NCBI GenBank assembly: GCA_963707065.1
Contig: CAVPPJ010000018.1
Span: 186,001-250,000 of the forward strand
Origin: Palsa-506 sp963707065
Lineage (GTDB): Bacteria > Actinomycetota > Actinomycetes > Streptosporangiales > Streptosporangiaceae
DNA length: 64,000 nucleotides
Direction: 5' to 3'
The position numbers were made by a program, and so were the translations under genes. The notes under the pieces were generated by a model. That model made no database searches and had not been told where the DNA came from. It saw only the letters and a list, made by a program, of their open reading frames with translations. Below are positions 1-10,000 of this stretch, piece after piece (within the stretch, counting starts at the first letter, position 1; the number at the start of each line of letters is the position of its first letter).

Positions 1-2
1 TC

Positions 3-77
3 CGCCGCCTGAGCGAGGAGCACCGGCTGCCGGAGACGTCACCCAAGCCCACCTTCACGCTGGGCCTCGACCGCTGA
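3..77 (+). CDS. C-terminal fragment of an unidentified protein
   Basis: The first 75 bases are open in one plus-strand frame and end at TGA (75-77), giving 24 residues that finish in TFTLGLDR. A strong hairpin follows, and the next gene converges on it, which fits the end of a gene entering from the left. Too little remains to name a family. Confidence 0.5.
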   Translation, partial: RRLSEEHRLPETSPKPTFTLGLDR

Positions 78-93
78 CACCCGGCCCCATCGC

Positions 94-142
94 ATGATCG
101 CGGAGGATCCGCACGCCAGGACGGCGGATCCTCCAAGATCAT
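94..142. terminator. Bidirectional hairpin terminator
   Basis: GGAGGATCCGC (102-112) and GCGGATCCTCC (124-134) are perfect 11-bp inverted arms around an 11-nt loop. An outer pair, ATGATC/GATCAT, flanks them. The hairpin lies between the end of the plus-strand fragment and the end of the minus-strand permease, so it can serve both. Confidence 0.7.
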
Positions 143-202
143 GGGCCGGGCCGCTCCGCGCGGACTCCGGCCCGCGATGCGGCCCGGCCGGCCGGGCGCT
201 GC

Positions 203-1651
203 CTATTCGCCGATCGGCAGCGGGTCCACGGCGAGGCTCTCGTCTCCCTCCAGCAGCGCGGGCGCTCGGTCAAGCACGTCTGGTCGCCAGGCATTCAGCG
301 CGAACGGGTAGATGACTCCCACGGCGACCATGGCAAGCGTCAGCCAGGGCAGCACGTTGTACGGACTGGGCTGGCCGGGCCGCAGGTCTCCCCAGATCGG
401 GATGGCAAGCACCACGACCCCGATCACCGGCGTAACCACCCAGAGCCAGAAGTTCTTGGTGATGCCCCGGCGGCGGAACTTCGCCCATTCGACGACGAGG
501 GCAACGTTCGCTGCCAGGTACATGATGATCAGCCCGAGGATGCCGTAGGTGCCAAGGAATCCCGATGCGGTACCCGGGTCGGTGAACGCGGTGGAGACGA
601 CACCGATGAGGATGCTCGGCGCGACGAACGCGACGGCCGCAGCGGCTGGCGTCCGGAATCGGCTGACGCCGGCCAGCGTATGGCTCCACAGCCCGCCCCG
701 TGCCCCAGCGAAGATCACCCGAGACGTTTGCGTGTTCGCCGCCACGTACGAGCTTGTCACGCTGGAGAGGAAGACCCAGGTGATAAGCGGGGCAAGAAAT
801 GGGATGAACGCCCTGGCCGCGGTGTGGAACGGGTTGGGATCAAGGGACAGCGCGCCCGCATGCAGCACGCCGAAGGCGGTCACCAGCGCGTACGAGCCGA
901 CCACGTAAATGATCCCGCTCACCACGACGGCGCCGAGCACGGCAATCGGCACGTTGCGCCTCGGGTCGCGGGTCTCCTCGGCCAGCGGTGCTGCCGCCTC
1001 GAACCCGCCGAAGGCGAGCACGGCCAGGCTGAACGCCAGCAGCACATCGTGCCCGCTGCCGCCGCCGGGCCAGCGGAATGGCGTCGCCGAGAGGCCGCTC
1101 GCGCCGCCCCTGGCGAGAATCGTCACGCTGAGCACCAGTAGCAGGACAACCTCGAACATATACAGGACCACGGTTACCCGCACGCCGAATTTCAGCCCCA
1201 CCACCACCGGCGCCACCACTAGGACACCGTATAGAATGGTGATGATCTGCGTGAATCCCCAGATGTGCGGACTATTGAATACATTCTCCGCGATGTAGCT
1301 GCCGACGAAGATATAGATGCCGCCAAACGCGATGATGTAACCGAGAATTGTTATGACGCCGATCGCCACGGCGACCTTGGTCCCGATAGCCCGGGTAATG
1401 TAGGTGATAAAGGAACCAGCACTCGGGTAGACCCCGGCGAACTGGGCGAGACTGCTTGCCGTCGCGCACATCCCGACCATGCTGATCAGGAAGATCAGCG
1501 GAGCCGAGGCACCGGCCAGCGCAACCATGACGCCAGTGGTGAAGAACAAGTTGAACGCGGGGGCGATCTGGGCCAGGCCGGGCATGATCACACCGAAGAG
1601 CCCGAGCTGACCGCGCTTCAGGGTTTCTCCGGCAGGTACGGTGGTCGCCAT
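203..1651 (-). CDS. APC-superfamily amino acid/polyamine permease
   Basis: 482 residues with about 12 hydrophobic segments, typical of APC (amino acid-polyamine-organocation) transporters in length and layout. The first helix region (residues 18-45) carries the small-residue stretch seen in this fold, and GVYPSAGSF near residue 75 matches the family's loop signature. It is a proton- or exchange-coupled importer of an amino acid or amine; the substrate cannot be read from sequence. The start codon directly abuts the stop codon of the upstream hydrolase, and a GntR regulator heads the cluster. This suggests regulated uptake and breakdown of one small compound. Confidence 0.9.
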   Translation of the reverse strand: MATTVPAGETLKRGQLGLFGVIMPGLAQIAPAFNLFFTTGVMVALAGASAPLIFLISMVGMCATASSLAQFAGVYPSAGSFITYITRAIGTKVAVAIGVITILGYIIAFGGIYIFVGSYIAENVFNSPHIWGFTQIITILYGVLVVAPVVVGLKFGVRVTVVLYMFEVVLLLVLSVTILARGGASGLSATPFRWPGGGSGHDVLLAFSLAVLAFGGFEAAAPLAEETRDPRRNVPIAVLGAVVVSGIIYVVGSYALVTAFGVLHAGALSLDPNPFHTAARAFIPFLAPLITWVFLSSVTSSYVAANTQTSRVIFAGARGGLWSHTLAGVSRFRTPAAAAVAFVAPSILIGVVSTAFTDPGTASGFLGTYGILGLIIMYLAANVALVVEWAKFRRRGITKNFWLWVVTPVIGVVVLAIPIWGDLRPGQPSPYNVLPWLTLAMVAVGVIYPFALNAWRPDVLDRAPALLEGDESLAVDPLPIGE

Positions 1652-2458
1652 TTAATTGCCCTTTCCGTGCTGGCGCACGAACTTGAGGAAAGTCTCATTG
1701 AAGGGAGCTGGATGCTCCCAGCAGCAGGCGTGCCCGCCCGGGGTGGTGGCCCACGCCGAGCCGGGGACGCCCTCGTGCAGCCGGCGCGACAGCGATACCG
1801 GGATGAGGATGTCCTCCTCGCCTGCCAGCACGAGCGTGGGTACGGTGAGCTGGCTCAGGCGGCTGGTCGTGTCGTGATCGAGGATGACGGCCAGTTGCGC
1901 GAGATAGGCATGAACTGGCTGGTCCATGTAGCGCATGGCCGTCTCGAACTCCGCGGCCTCCGCGCCGCGCTGCTCGAAGAAAGGCACCGTGAAGGCCCAG
2001 AGGCTGACATCCCGCATGATGAAGGGGACGCCGAGGACTGGCGCCATGTCCGACCACATGCTGAACATCCGCGAGCAGAACGGGCCCGGCGCGGCGTACG
2101 TGCATCCGAAGGTCACCGACCGCAAGTCGGAGCCGTAGGCGAGGGCATACTCCTGCGAGATCATCCCGCCCATGGAGACGCCCATCAGGTGGAAATCAGT
2201 AATACCAAGCTCGTCGACGAGCGCTTTCGCGTCGTCGGCGAGCATGCGGCTGGAATACGGTCCTGCTGGCTTCGAGCTCGCCCCGATTCCCCGGTTGTCG
2301 AATCGCAGCACCCGGTAGCCCGCCGCCAGCAGGTCGTCCATCTGCAGAACCCAGGTTTCCAGATCGTCGGCAAGGCCGTTGATGAGAACGATCGTCTCCG
2401 CGCCGTCTCCCTCCAGCCGGTAATTGATCTCGATATCGTTGACTCTGGCGATCGGCAT
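1652..2458 (-). CDS. Alpha/beta hydrolase (enol-lactonase/haloperoxidase-like)
   Basis: 268 residues with the alpha/beta-hydrolase layout. GVSMGG (93-98) is the nucleophile elbow with Ser95. Asp216 in GEEDILIP and His243 in the C-terminal GGHACCW stretch complete a likely triad. The N-terminal NGLADD at residues 27-32 sits at the oxyanion-hole position. The closest general resemblance is to 3-oxoadipate enol-lactonase-like and carboxylesterase-like proteins, but the substrate is unknown. An AAGGGA ribosome site precedes the ATG. It is the middle gene of gntR-hydrolase-permease and probably acts on a compound imported by the permease. Confidence 0.85.
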   Translation of the reverse strand: MPIARVNDIEINYRLEGDGAETIVLINGLADDLETWVLQMDDLLAAGYRVLRFDNRGIGASSKPAGPYSSRMLADDAKALVDELGITDFHLMGVSMGGMISQEYALAYGSDLRSVTFGCTYAAPGPFCSRMFSMWSDMAPVLGVPFIMRDVSLWAFTVPFFEQRGAEAAEFETAMRYMDQPVHAYLAQLAVILDHDTTSRLSQLTVPTLVLAGEEDILIPVSLSRRLHEGVPGSAWATTPGGHACCWEHPAPFNETFLKFVRQHGKGN

Positions 2459-2526
2459 CAGTTTTCCCTTACGCTCGGGCTGGATTCATATCCCCGCGAT
2501 GGCGGGAGCCTGCTGGCACGGGCGGC

Positions 2527-3291
2527 TCACGGCGCGGCCGATGCGGATCTCAGCCGGATGCGGGCGTGCAATTCCCTGAGCATCGTCTCGGTCAGCGAGA
2601 AGTGCCCGGCCGCTAGCTGCGCGGCGAGCTCCGGATCGCCCGCAATGACCGCCTCGGCGAGCTCCGGGTGCTGCCGGACGGCGCGATGGCGAACCTCGGG
2701 CGTGTACGGCTCGGCATCGAAGCCGAGGCTGACCTCCCGCCGGATCCGGGCGCTCAGCTCGACCAGGTGCCGGTTGTGGGTGGCCGTGGCGATCGCCTGG
2801 TGCAGTGCATGATCAGCCATCCTGGAGGCGTCCCTGTCGGCCGCCTTCGCGTACGACTCGACAGCCCGGCGGATAGCCAGCACGTCCTGGTCGTCCCGCT
2901 GGCCGGCTGCGGTCCGCGCAATTAGCTGCTCGATCAGCTGGCGGAACTGGAGCAGCTCGGTGAGTTCCTGCCAGGCGGGCACCAGAGTCCGGCGGATCAT
3001 CTCGTCGGAGTCGGGTCCCAGGTCGGCGCAGACGAACGTGCCGCCGCCGCGGCCCCGCCTGGTCCGCACGTAGCCGGACCGCTGCAGCCGCTGAATGGCC
3101 TCCCGCACGGTCGTCCGGCTCACCTCCAGCATGGCGGCCAGCTCCCGCTCGGTCGGCAGCCGCTGGCCGGAGACGAACTCGCCGAGCGCGATCGCGGTCA
3201 CGAAACGCTCGGCGACGCGCTCGCCGGCACTGCGCATGGGAATCGGCGTCAGCAGCGCGCCGAAGGGCTTGCCGGTGGCCGGCACCGTCAT
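2527..3291 (-). CDS. FadR/GntR-family transcriptional regulator
   Basis: 254 residues. Residues 20-90 form the GntR winged helix (PTERELAAMLEVSRTTVREAI, then the RRGRGGGTFV wing). The remainder is an all-helical FCD ligand-binding domain as in FadR-subfamily proteins. It is first in a minus-strand cluster with a hydrolase and an APC permease, with a 68-bp gap before the hydrolase. A consensus-like promoter overlapped by a 7-bp inverted repeat lies about 140-190 bp upstream, which suggests autoregulation with release by a carboxylate-type effector; the effector is inferred from the subfamily only. Confidence 0.9.
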   Translation of the reverse strand: MTVPATGKPFGALLTPIPMRSAGERVAERFVTAIALGEFVSGQRLPTERELAAMLEVSRTTVREAIQRLQRSGYVRTRRGRGGGTFVCADLGPDSDEMIRRTLVPAWQELTELLQFRQLIEQLIARTAAGQRDDQDVLAIRRAVESYAKAADRDASRMADHALHQAIATATHNRHLVELSARIRREVSLGFDAEPYTPEVRHRAVRQHPELAEAVIAGDPELAAQLAAGHFSLTETMLRELHARIRLRSASAAP

Positions 3292-3671
3292 GAGTCCGCC
3301 TCTCTGCCGGGTAGCCGGGTGACGCGCAGCCCGCCGCGCGGCTGATCGTCACCCGGCAGGCCCGCTGCCCGCGGAGAACACGGCGATGAAGCTGGCCAGC
3401 GCCGCTGCGCTCACGACGCCTCCCCAGGTGGTCTAGGGACTGATATTTAGACCATTTTTGTGAACTCCGCGTTGTGTGTCAATAGGTACGTTCGTGGCGA
3501 ATGTGACAAGCCGGCCACGGCTCAGCTGGATCGCGGGGCCCGGCAACGCGCAGGAGGTGTCGCGATCGCCGACAACGTCGGGGGCAACGCGCGGCGCAGG
3601 ACGGACGCCTGGCGCTCGGCCAGGCGAACGGCGAGCCGGGCCAGCGGCTGGGCGCTGGACGGGCGGTTCAC
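3292..3671. other. Intergenic region upstream of the gntR operon
   Basis: 380 bases between the end of the GCS2-family gene and the gntR start. The only structure I see is the promoter/operator at 3429-3482. The rest reads as GC-rich leader or spacer, with no open frame showing convincing third-position GC bias. Confidence 0.6.
3429..3482 (-). promoter_or_regulatory. Promoter with overlapping inverted-repeat operator for the gntR operon
   Basis: On the minus strand, TTGACA (3482-3477) is followed after exactly 17 bp by AAAAAT (3459-3454), a good -35/-10 pair. Immediately downstream lies TGGTCTA-N12-TAGACCA (3454-3448 and 3435-3429), a perfect 7-bp inverted repeat that would cover the transcription start. 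TGGT...ACCA ends are typical of FadR-subfamily operators. The placement implies repression by promoter occlusion. Confidence 0.6.
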
Positions 3672-5153
3672 TTAGTAGAGCGGCCAGGCATGCACGGGCT
3701 CGTTGGAGTGCATGTGCTCGAGGTAGCGCAGCGTCATCAGCCGCAGGGCCTCGGGCCTGTCCAGGTTGCCGGACTCCTCCAGCGCGTGCACCGCCCCGGC
3801 CTGCCAGGTGGCGCCGTTCCTGGCGGTCAGGCAGCGCTGCTCGATGATGCCGAGCAGCCGGTCCGCCTCGGCACCGTCGGCGTTCCACCTGCTGAGCCCT
3901 TCCCTGGCGAGCGGCAGCAGCCGGCGCAGCGTGAGCTCGGTGACCGGCACCTCACCGAGGCCGGGCCAGTACAGCCGGGCATCCATGCCGTTCCTGGCGG
4001 CTTCCAGCAGGTTCTCGTTGGCGGCGGCAAACGACATCTGGGTCCATACCGGCCGTTCCTCCTCGGCCAGCGTCCGGATCAGGCCGTAGTAGAACGCGGC
4101 ATTGGCGAACGTATCGGCGACCGTCGGGCCGGCCGGCAGCACCCGGTTCTCGACCCGCAGGTGCGGCTGGCCGCTCACCACGGCGTACACCGGGCGGTTC
4201 CACCGGTAGACCGTGCCGTTGTGCAGCGTCAGCTCGGCTAGCTGGGGGGCGCCGCCGCCGCCGTCCAGGGCGGCCGCCGGGTCCTCGTCATCGACCAGCG
4301 GCAGCAGCGCGGGGAAGTACCGCAGGTTTTCCTCGAACAGGTCGAAGACCGAGGTGATCCACCGCTCGCCGAACCAGACCCGCGGCCGTACCCCCTGGAT
4401 CTTCAGCTCCTCCGGCCGGGTGTCGGTCGCCTGCTGGAACAACGTGATCCGGGTCTCCGCCCACAGTTCCCTGCCGAACAGGAAGGGCGAGTTCGCGGCG
4501 AGCGCGACCTGCACCCCGGCCAGCGCCTGGGCCGCGTTCCAGTAACTGCCGAACGTCTCCGGGCTTACCTGCAGGTGCAGCTGCATGCTGGTGCAGGCGG
4601 CCTCGGGGGCAATGGTGTCGATGTAGGTATCCAGCCGGTCCTTGCCCTTGATCGAGATATCCATCTCTTCGCCGCGCGCGGCGAAGATCTGCTCGTTCAG
4701 CAGCCGGTACCGCGGGTTCGTCGAGATCGCCCGCTCGTCGACGTCGCTCTCCCGCAGCGTCGGCAGGATGCCGATCATCGCCAGCTTGCTGCCGGCCCGG
4801 CCGGCCTGCTGGTCGGCATGGTTCAGGCTGGCCCGGACCAGGCTCTCGAGCTCGCCCAGGGCGGTGCCGGCCAGCGGGCGCGGCGGCACGTTGATCTCAA
4901 GGTTGAACTGGCCGAGCTCGGTGTCCCAGGCCGGATCGGCGATCGCGCTGAGCACGTCGGTGTTCTTCATCGACGGCCAGCCGTCCTCGTCGACCAGGTT
5001 CAGCTCGATCTCGAGCCCCACCTGCTGCGGCTCGGTCTCGAACCTGGACTCGCGCAGCATCCGCGCCAGCACGTCCAGGCAGTGCCGTACCTTCTCGCGG
5101 TAGGCACGCCGGTCAGCCTGGCTGATGACGATTGCCGGGACATCCCTGCCCAT
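3672..5153 (-). CDS. GCS2-family glutamate-cysteine ligase-like carboxylate-amine ligase
   Basis: 493 residues, full length for the actinobacterial branch of the glutamate-cysteine ligase type 2 superfamily. The substrate-binding start (QQVGLEIELNL, about 43-53) carries the acidic metal/ATP residues of the fold, and TSMQLHLQVSPE near 188 and ENRVLPAGPT near 337 match conserved strands. Family members join glutamate or a related amino acid to an amine with ATP; whether this one makes gamma-glutamylcysteine is not decidable here. A GGGGAGG ribosome site lies about 6 nt before the ATG. It is transcribed alone toward the gntR operon. Confidence 0.8.
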   Translation of the reverse strand: MGRDVPAIVISQADRRAYREKVRHCLDVLARMLRESRFETEPQQVGLEIELNLVDEDGWPSMKNTDVLSAIADPAWDTELGQFNLEINVPPRPLAGTALGELESLVRASLNHADQQAGRAGSKLAMIGILPTLRESDVDERAISTNPRYRLLNEQIFAARGEEMDISIKGKDRLDTYIDTIAPEAACTSMQLHLQVSPETFGSYWNAAQALAGVQVALAANSPFLFGRELWAETRITLFQQATDTRPEELKIQGVRPRVWFGERWITSVFDLFEENLRYFPALLPLVDDEDPAAALDGGGGAPQLAELTLHNGTVYRWNRPVYAVVSGQPHLRVENRVLPAGPTVADTFANAAFYYGLIRTLAEEERPVWTQMSFAAANENLLEAARNGMDARLYWPGLGEVPVTELTLRRLLPLAREGLSRWNADGAEADRLLGIIEQRCLTARNGATWQAGAVHALEESGNLDRPEALRLMTLRYLEHMHSNEPVHAWPLY

Positions 5154-5234
5154 CGGAGCCTCCCCGCGGCGTCACCTGGGCAGAAGGCCCGTTGCCCTAG
5201 CCTGGCACGATCCAGACTGGCACGATCTGCGCGC

Positions 5235-5269
5235 GCTGGCCAGGCCGGGCGATCGCCGGCCTGGCCAGC
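5235..5269. terminator. Perfect 14-bp stem-loop downstream of the lipoprotein gene
   Basis: GCTGGCCAGGCCGG (5235-5248) pairs perfectly with CCGGCCTGGCCAGC (5256-5269) around a 7-nt loop. It lies just past the lipoprotein stop and upstream of the GCS2-family gene on the same strand. There is no U tract, as is common in actinomycetes. Confidence 0.6.
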
Positions 5270-5296
5270 TGCCAGATTCCGCTGGTCGCCGCCGCG

Positions 5297-5836
5297 TTAG
5301 TGGCAGGCGGTGACGAGGTACTGGATGAGCTGGCGGAATGCCGCGCCCGACTTGCCCACGCTGTCGACGTTCTTTGCCTCGTTCTTCAGCTGGCTCAGCG
5401 ATGCGCCGCTGCCCGCGGCACTGGCCAGCGACTGGTACTCGGCCGCCAGCGTGTGCATGAAGGGACCGACCTTGCCCGGCGCCTCGTTCGCGAGGCCGTT
5501 GAAGTCCGCCGCGGCCTGCTGGAGGAACGCCACCGCCTCGCCGCGATTCTGCTCGATGCTCTTGGCCTGGGCCGGGGTGAGCTTGCCCAGGGTCGTCCCG
5601 AGATGGGTGAAGTCGGTGCAGAAATGCCCGGTCAGCAGGCCCTTGGCCGCCGCTGCGGTGGAGGCGGGCGCGGGCGACGACGAGGAGCTTGAGCCGGCGG
5701 CCGCGGAGGCACCGGCCGAGCTGCCCGTGGCGGCGGAGCCGCCGATGGAGCCTCCGCCGCAGCCGCCGAGCATCAGGCAGGCGCCCGCGACAGCGGCAAT
5801 GATCGCGGCAACCCGCGGAGTAGATCTGGCGAGCAT
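5297..5836 (-). CDS. Small secreted lipoprotein, function unknown
   Basis: 179 residues from the ATG at 5836, chosen because AGGAAGGG lies about 8 nt upstream and the product then begins with a proper lipoprotein signal peptide: basic MLARSTPR, a hydrophobic core, and the lipobox LGGC with Cys26. A Gly/Ser/Ala-rich linker (about 27-60) is followed by a helical domain of about 115 residues with two cysteines (in HFCTDF and at the C-terminal TACH) that could form a disulfide. It probably sits on the outer face of the membrane. I recognise no family. Confidence 0.75.
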   Translation of the reverse strand: MLARSTPRVAAIIAAVAGACLMLGGCGGGSIGGSAATGSSAGASAAAGSSSSSSPAPASTAAAAKGLLTGHFCTDFTHLGTTLGKLTPAQAKSIEQNRGEAVAFLQQAAADFNGLANEAPGKVGPFMHTLAAEYQSLASAAGSGASLSQLKNEAKNVDSVGKSGAAFRQLIQYLVTACH

Positions 5837-6035
5837 GTCATGCCCTTCCTGGTAACAGTGAGTGATCGGGATCGCTGCCGTCGGCAGCGTGCGGTCAGGA
5901 CGATCGAAACCGATCGTGGGCCTGCCGCGTTGCAACGGCGTTACAGCTCCGTTGCAGCAGGTGGCCGGGAAGGGCCAAGGACATAAGCAGGAACGCAGCT
6001 TAGCCAGTGAACGCCAGTCAATGGGCAGGATCCGT

Positions 6036-7043
6036 TCAGCCGGAATGCCCGCCCGCCCGGTACTGCGGGGACTCCCAGTCGAGCAGCGGCCCGTCCGGGA
6101 CGATCCTGGACGGGTTGAGGTGCGGATGCGTCATGAAGTAATGCCGCTTGATGTGGTCGAAGTTGGTCGTCTCGCGGAAGGCCGGCACCGAGTAAAGGTC
6201 GCGCGCGTAACCCCACAGGTTCGGGTAGTCCGACAGTCTTCGCAGGTTCGTCTTGAAATGCGAGTAGTAAACGGCGTCGAAGCGGGCCAGGGTCACCCAC
6301 AGCCGGACGTCAGCCTCGGTGATCGCGTCGCCCAGTAGGTAACGCCGGCCAGCCAGCCTCTCCTCAAGGTTGTCGAGGGTGGCGAAGAGGCGGGTCACCG
6401 CCTGGTGATACTGCTCCTGCGACCCGGCGAAGCCCGAGCGGTACACGCCGTTGTTGACGGTCTCGTAGACGACCTCGTTGATGGCGTCGATCTCCGCGCG
6501 CAGGGGCGCCGGGTAGAGCTCGGGCGCGCCGCCGGACCAGGCACGGAAGGCAGTGCCCAGGTCGATCGTGATGTCGGGGAAGTTGTTGCTGACGATGCGG
6601 CGGCTGGCCCGGTCCCACAGCACCGGCACCGAAATGTGGCCGGGATAGCCGGGCTCGGTCGCCTCGTACGCCTCGCGCAGCAGGGCGAACCCGTTGACTG
6701 GGTCCAGCGTGTGCCCGGGTCCCTCGCGGAACGCCCAGCCCCGGCCGTCCCGGACCGGATCCACCGCGGACAGCGAGACAACCTCCTCCAGGCCCTGCAG
6801 CTTGCGGACGATCGCGGTCCGCTGCGCCCACGGGCAGGCCCACGAGATGTACAGGTGGTACCGGCCGGCCTCAGCCGGGTACCCGCTGGAGCCGTCCGCG
6901 GTAATGCGCCCGCGGAACGGATAGGGCGGCCGCACGAACTCGGCCGACGGCTTCTTGCCCGGCGGGCGGAAATCCCCGTAGTCCCCGTAGCTGCCGAAGT
7001 CGACCGGGCTCGCGCCGCCCGCCTGCTGGTCGATCGCCGTCAT
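6036..7043 (-). CDS. Glutathionyl-hydroquinone reductase-like (ECM4/YqjG-type) GST-fold enzyme
   Basis: 335 residues. A thioredoxin-like N-terminal domain has the diagnostic CPWAQR (Cys70-Pro-Trp-Ala), and a C-terminal helical GST domain contains LLGDAITEADVRLWVTL. Enzymes of this group reductively remove glutathione from hydroquinone conjugates via the CPWA cysteine. Actinomycetes generally use mycothiol, so the physiological thiol is uncertain. The ATG overlaps the TGA of the upstream SARP regulator by 4 bases (ATGA), so translation is probably coupled and expression may follow the regulator. Confidence 0.85.
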   Translation of the reverse strand: MTAIDQQAGGASPVDFGSYGDYGDFRPPGKKPSAEFVRPPYPFRGRITADGSSGYPAEAGRYHLYISWACPWAQRTAIVRKLQGLEEVVSLSAVDPVRDGRGWAFREGPGHTLDPVNGFALLREAYEATEPGYPGHISVPVLWDRASRRIVSNNFPDITIDLGTAFRAWSGGAPELYPAPLRAEIDAINEVVYETVNNGVYRSGFAGSQEQYHQAVTRLFATLDNLEERLAGRRYLLGDAITEADVRLWVTLARFDAVYYSHFKTNLRRLSDYPNLWGYARDLYSVPAFRETTNFDHIKRHYFMTHPHLNPSRIVPDGPLLDWESPQYRAGGHSG

Positions 7044-10000
7044 GAGCTCTCCCTGGCCATGCTCGTCATGCCTGCCTCGTCGCCGGCCGCGCTCAGCACG
7101 CTCGTCCCGCCTAGCTCGTCCCCGGCCGCGCTCTCCTCGCCAGTCTCTCTTGCCTCGCGGGCCAGTGCCACCGCTCGCTCTACTGACATCGCCTGGCCCG
7201 CCGCCTGCGCCGCGCTGAACCGTGCGGCGCCCAGGGCCAGCTCGGTCGCGGTGACTGCCTTAGTGAGCCTGGCCAGGTCCTGGCCGGGGACCGGCGAGCC
7301 GATCGCCGCGCGGAGGGCACCGGAGGCGCCGAACAGCACGGCGGCCCGCATTGCATTGCCCTCCGCCGCGTCGGCCTCGGCGATCCCCTCCAGGCTCTCC
7401 GCGACGCAGCGGCGCTCGCCCACGGCCTCGGCCAGTTCCAGGCTGCGCCGGTGGAATGCCCGGGCGGCAGCGAAGTCCTTGCGCGCCAGCGCGGTCAGGC
7501 CGAGGTTGGTCAGCGCGACGGCGGACAGCCGCCGGTCGCCGACCTGCTCGGCCAGGTCGAGGGCGTCGGCGTGCAGCGCGGCGGCACGGTCGCAGTCGCC
7601 CGCGTTGAGCGCTATCACGCCCAGATTGGTCAGCGCGCCGCCGATCAGCTTCCTGTCGCCGAGCTTCCGCGCATTGCCCAGGTGCTCTTCCAGGCGCGCC
7701 GCTGCCAGCACCGGGTCGCCCTGGTCGAGTGCCACCACGCCCAGGTTGCCGAGGATCAGGGTAGCCCGGCGCAGGTCACCGACCTCGCGGAAGCGGGCCA
7801 TGCTCTGGCTGTAATACTCGGTGGCCGCGGTCAGGTCGCCAGCATGCAGTGCCAGGCGGCCGAGCCCGCTCAGCGATCTCGCCATCTGCTGGGCCTGGCC
7901 CGTTCCGGACGCCAGTTCCAGCGCTTCGGTGTACATCGCCCGCGCGGCCGGGTAGTCGCCGCTGATATGCGCCGCGGCGCCGAGATCGCCCAGGCAGCTG
8001 GCGATCCGCAGATGGTCACCGAGCTCACGCCAGATAGCCAGGCTCTCCTCCTGGTAGGCGCGCTGCGCGGTCACGTCCCCGTGCACGGCGGCCAGCTGCC
8101 CGGCGCCGTCCAGCGCGATGGCTCGCAGCCGCCGGTCGCAGCCCGGGCCGGCCGCCGCCAGCGCCGCGTCCAGCCAGCTCCGGCCGCGGCCGATGTAGCC
8201 GCGCACCATCCAGAACTGGGCGAGCGCGCCGGCCAGCGCGAGCGCCGATTCAGGAACGGCGAGGCTCCATTCCAGGCCGGCCCGGAAGTTGTCAACCTCA
8301 GACTCGAGCAGGTCAAGCCAGGCACCCTGGTCGGGACCGTCCAGGTCGGCTTCCGCCGCGAAGTCAAGCAGCCAGCCCAGGTGACGGCGGCTCAGCTCCT
8401 CGCTTTCTCCGGCCTTCGCGAGCCGCTGGCGTGCGTACTGATGGATGGACTCGAGCATCCCGTAGCGCATGCTGCCGAGCCGCTCCTCCACGGTCAGCAG
8501 CGACCGGTCGACGAGCGAGGTAACGGTCTCGAACACCAGGTCCGGGGCGAGCGGGCCGGCCGGGCAGACCGCCTCGGCAGCCTCCAGGGTGCACCCGCCG
8601 GCGAAGACGGCCAGCCTGCGCAGGCAGATCTGCTCAGCCTCGCTGAGCAGATCGTGACTCCATTCGATGGCAGCCTGCAGCGTCCGGTGCCGGGGCAGCC
8701 CGCGGCGGCTGGCGCCGGCCAGCAGCCGGAACCGGTCGTCGATCCGGGCCGCCAGCTGCCCGGCGGTCAGCGCGTTGACCCGGGCAGCGGCCAGCTCCAG
8801 GGCAAGCGGGATGCCGTCCAGCCGCCGGCAGATCTCGCTGACGGCATCGACGTTGCCGGCCGTGAGCCCGAAACCAGGCCTGGCCAGCGCGCCGCGGTCA
8901 CAGAACAGCCGCACCGACTCGGCCTGGGCGACGATGCTCGGATCGCGCGCGTCCGGTGCCGGCAGCATGAGCGGCGGGACCGGCCAGGTCGCTTCCCCGG
9001 CCAGGCCGAGCCTGGTCTGGCTGGTGGCGAGGATCCGCAGCTCGGCACAGCCGCGGAGCAGCGCGTTCAGCAGCTCGGCGACAGCATCGAGCACATGCTC
9101 GCAGTTGTCGACGATAAGCAGCAGGTCACGGCCGGCCAGCCCGGCGATGATGCTGTCGACGAGCGGCCTGCCCGGTTCCTCCCTGATCGACAGGGCGGTC
9201 GCCGTCACCGGCACGACCAGCTCCGGCCTGGTGATCTGGGCGAGCTCGACCAGCCACACGCCGTCCGGATGCCGGGACGATGCCTGGGCGCCTGCCCGCA
9301 GCGCCAGCCGGGTCTTGCCGGAGCCGCCCGGCCCGGTCAGGGTAAGCAGCCGGGACAGCCCGAGCAGATCCTCGATGGTGACCAGCTCCGCTTCCCGGCC
9401 GACGAAGGAAGTGGTCTCGGCAGGCAGCCCGGGAGGAGCCGGCCGGGCCGGCCGGGCAGGCTGCTGCGGTTCGCCGGGCCGCTCCGCCGGATCCCGGTCC
9501 GCATGATCCAGGACCGCATGATCCAGGACCGCATGATCCAGGACCGCGGAGCCGCCCGGGACCGCCCGGCTGCCCGAAGCCGCCAGGCGGCCCGGGGGCA
9601 GCGAGCCGCCCTGGCGTGCCGGGCCGCCACGGCGGGCCGTCTGCCCCCCTGGGCTGCCCGGCCGCGCCGCCGGGCGCGCAGTATCGTCAGCGGCCGCCGG
9701 ATGCCAGTCGAGATCCGGCTCCTGGCGGAGTATCGCCTCGTGCAGCCGGTGCAGCCGCGGGTTCGGGTCGATGCCGAGCTCGTCGGCGAGCCGGGTCCGC
9801 AGCTCGCGGTAGGCACGCAGCGCGTCAGCCTGGCGGCCGCATCGGTACAGGGCGGTCATCCGCTGGCCGCACAGTCGCTCCCGGAGCGGATATGCCGCGG
9901 CCAGCCCGTCTAGCTCGCTGGTCAGGCCGGCGTGCCGGCCGCAGGCCAGGTCGGCTTCCACCCTGTCCTCGAGCGCGGCCAGCCGCGCCTCCTCCAGCCG

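Noticed and set aside
7451..9913. An 820-codon plus-strand open frame opposite the SARP gene
   Set aside because: It is the antisense shadow of a gene with clear domains; long antisense frames are expected at this GC content and its translation has no recognisable motif.
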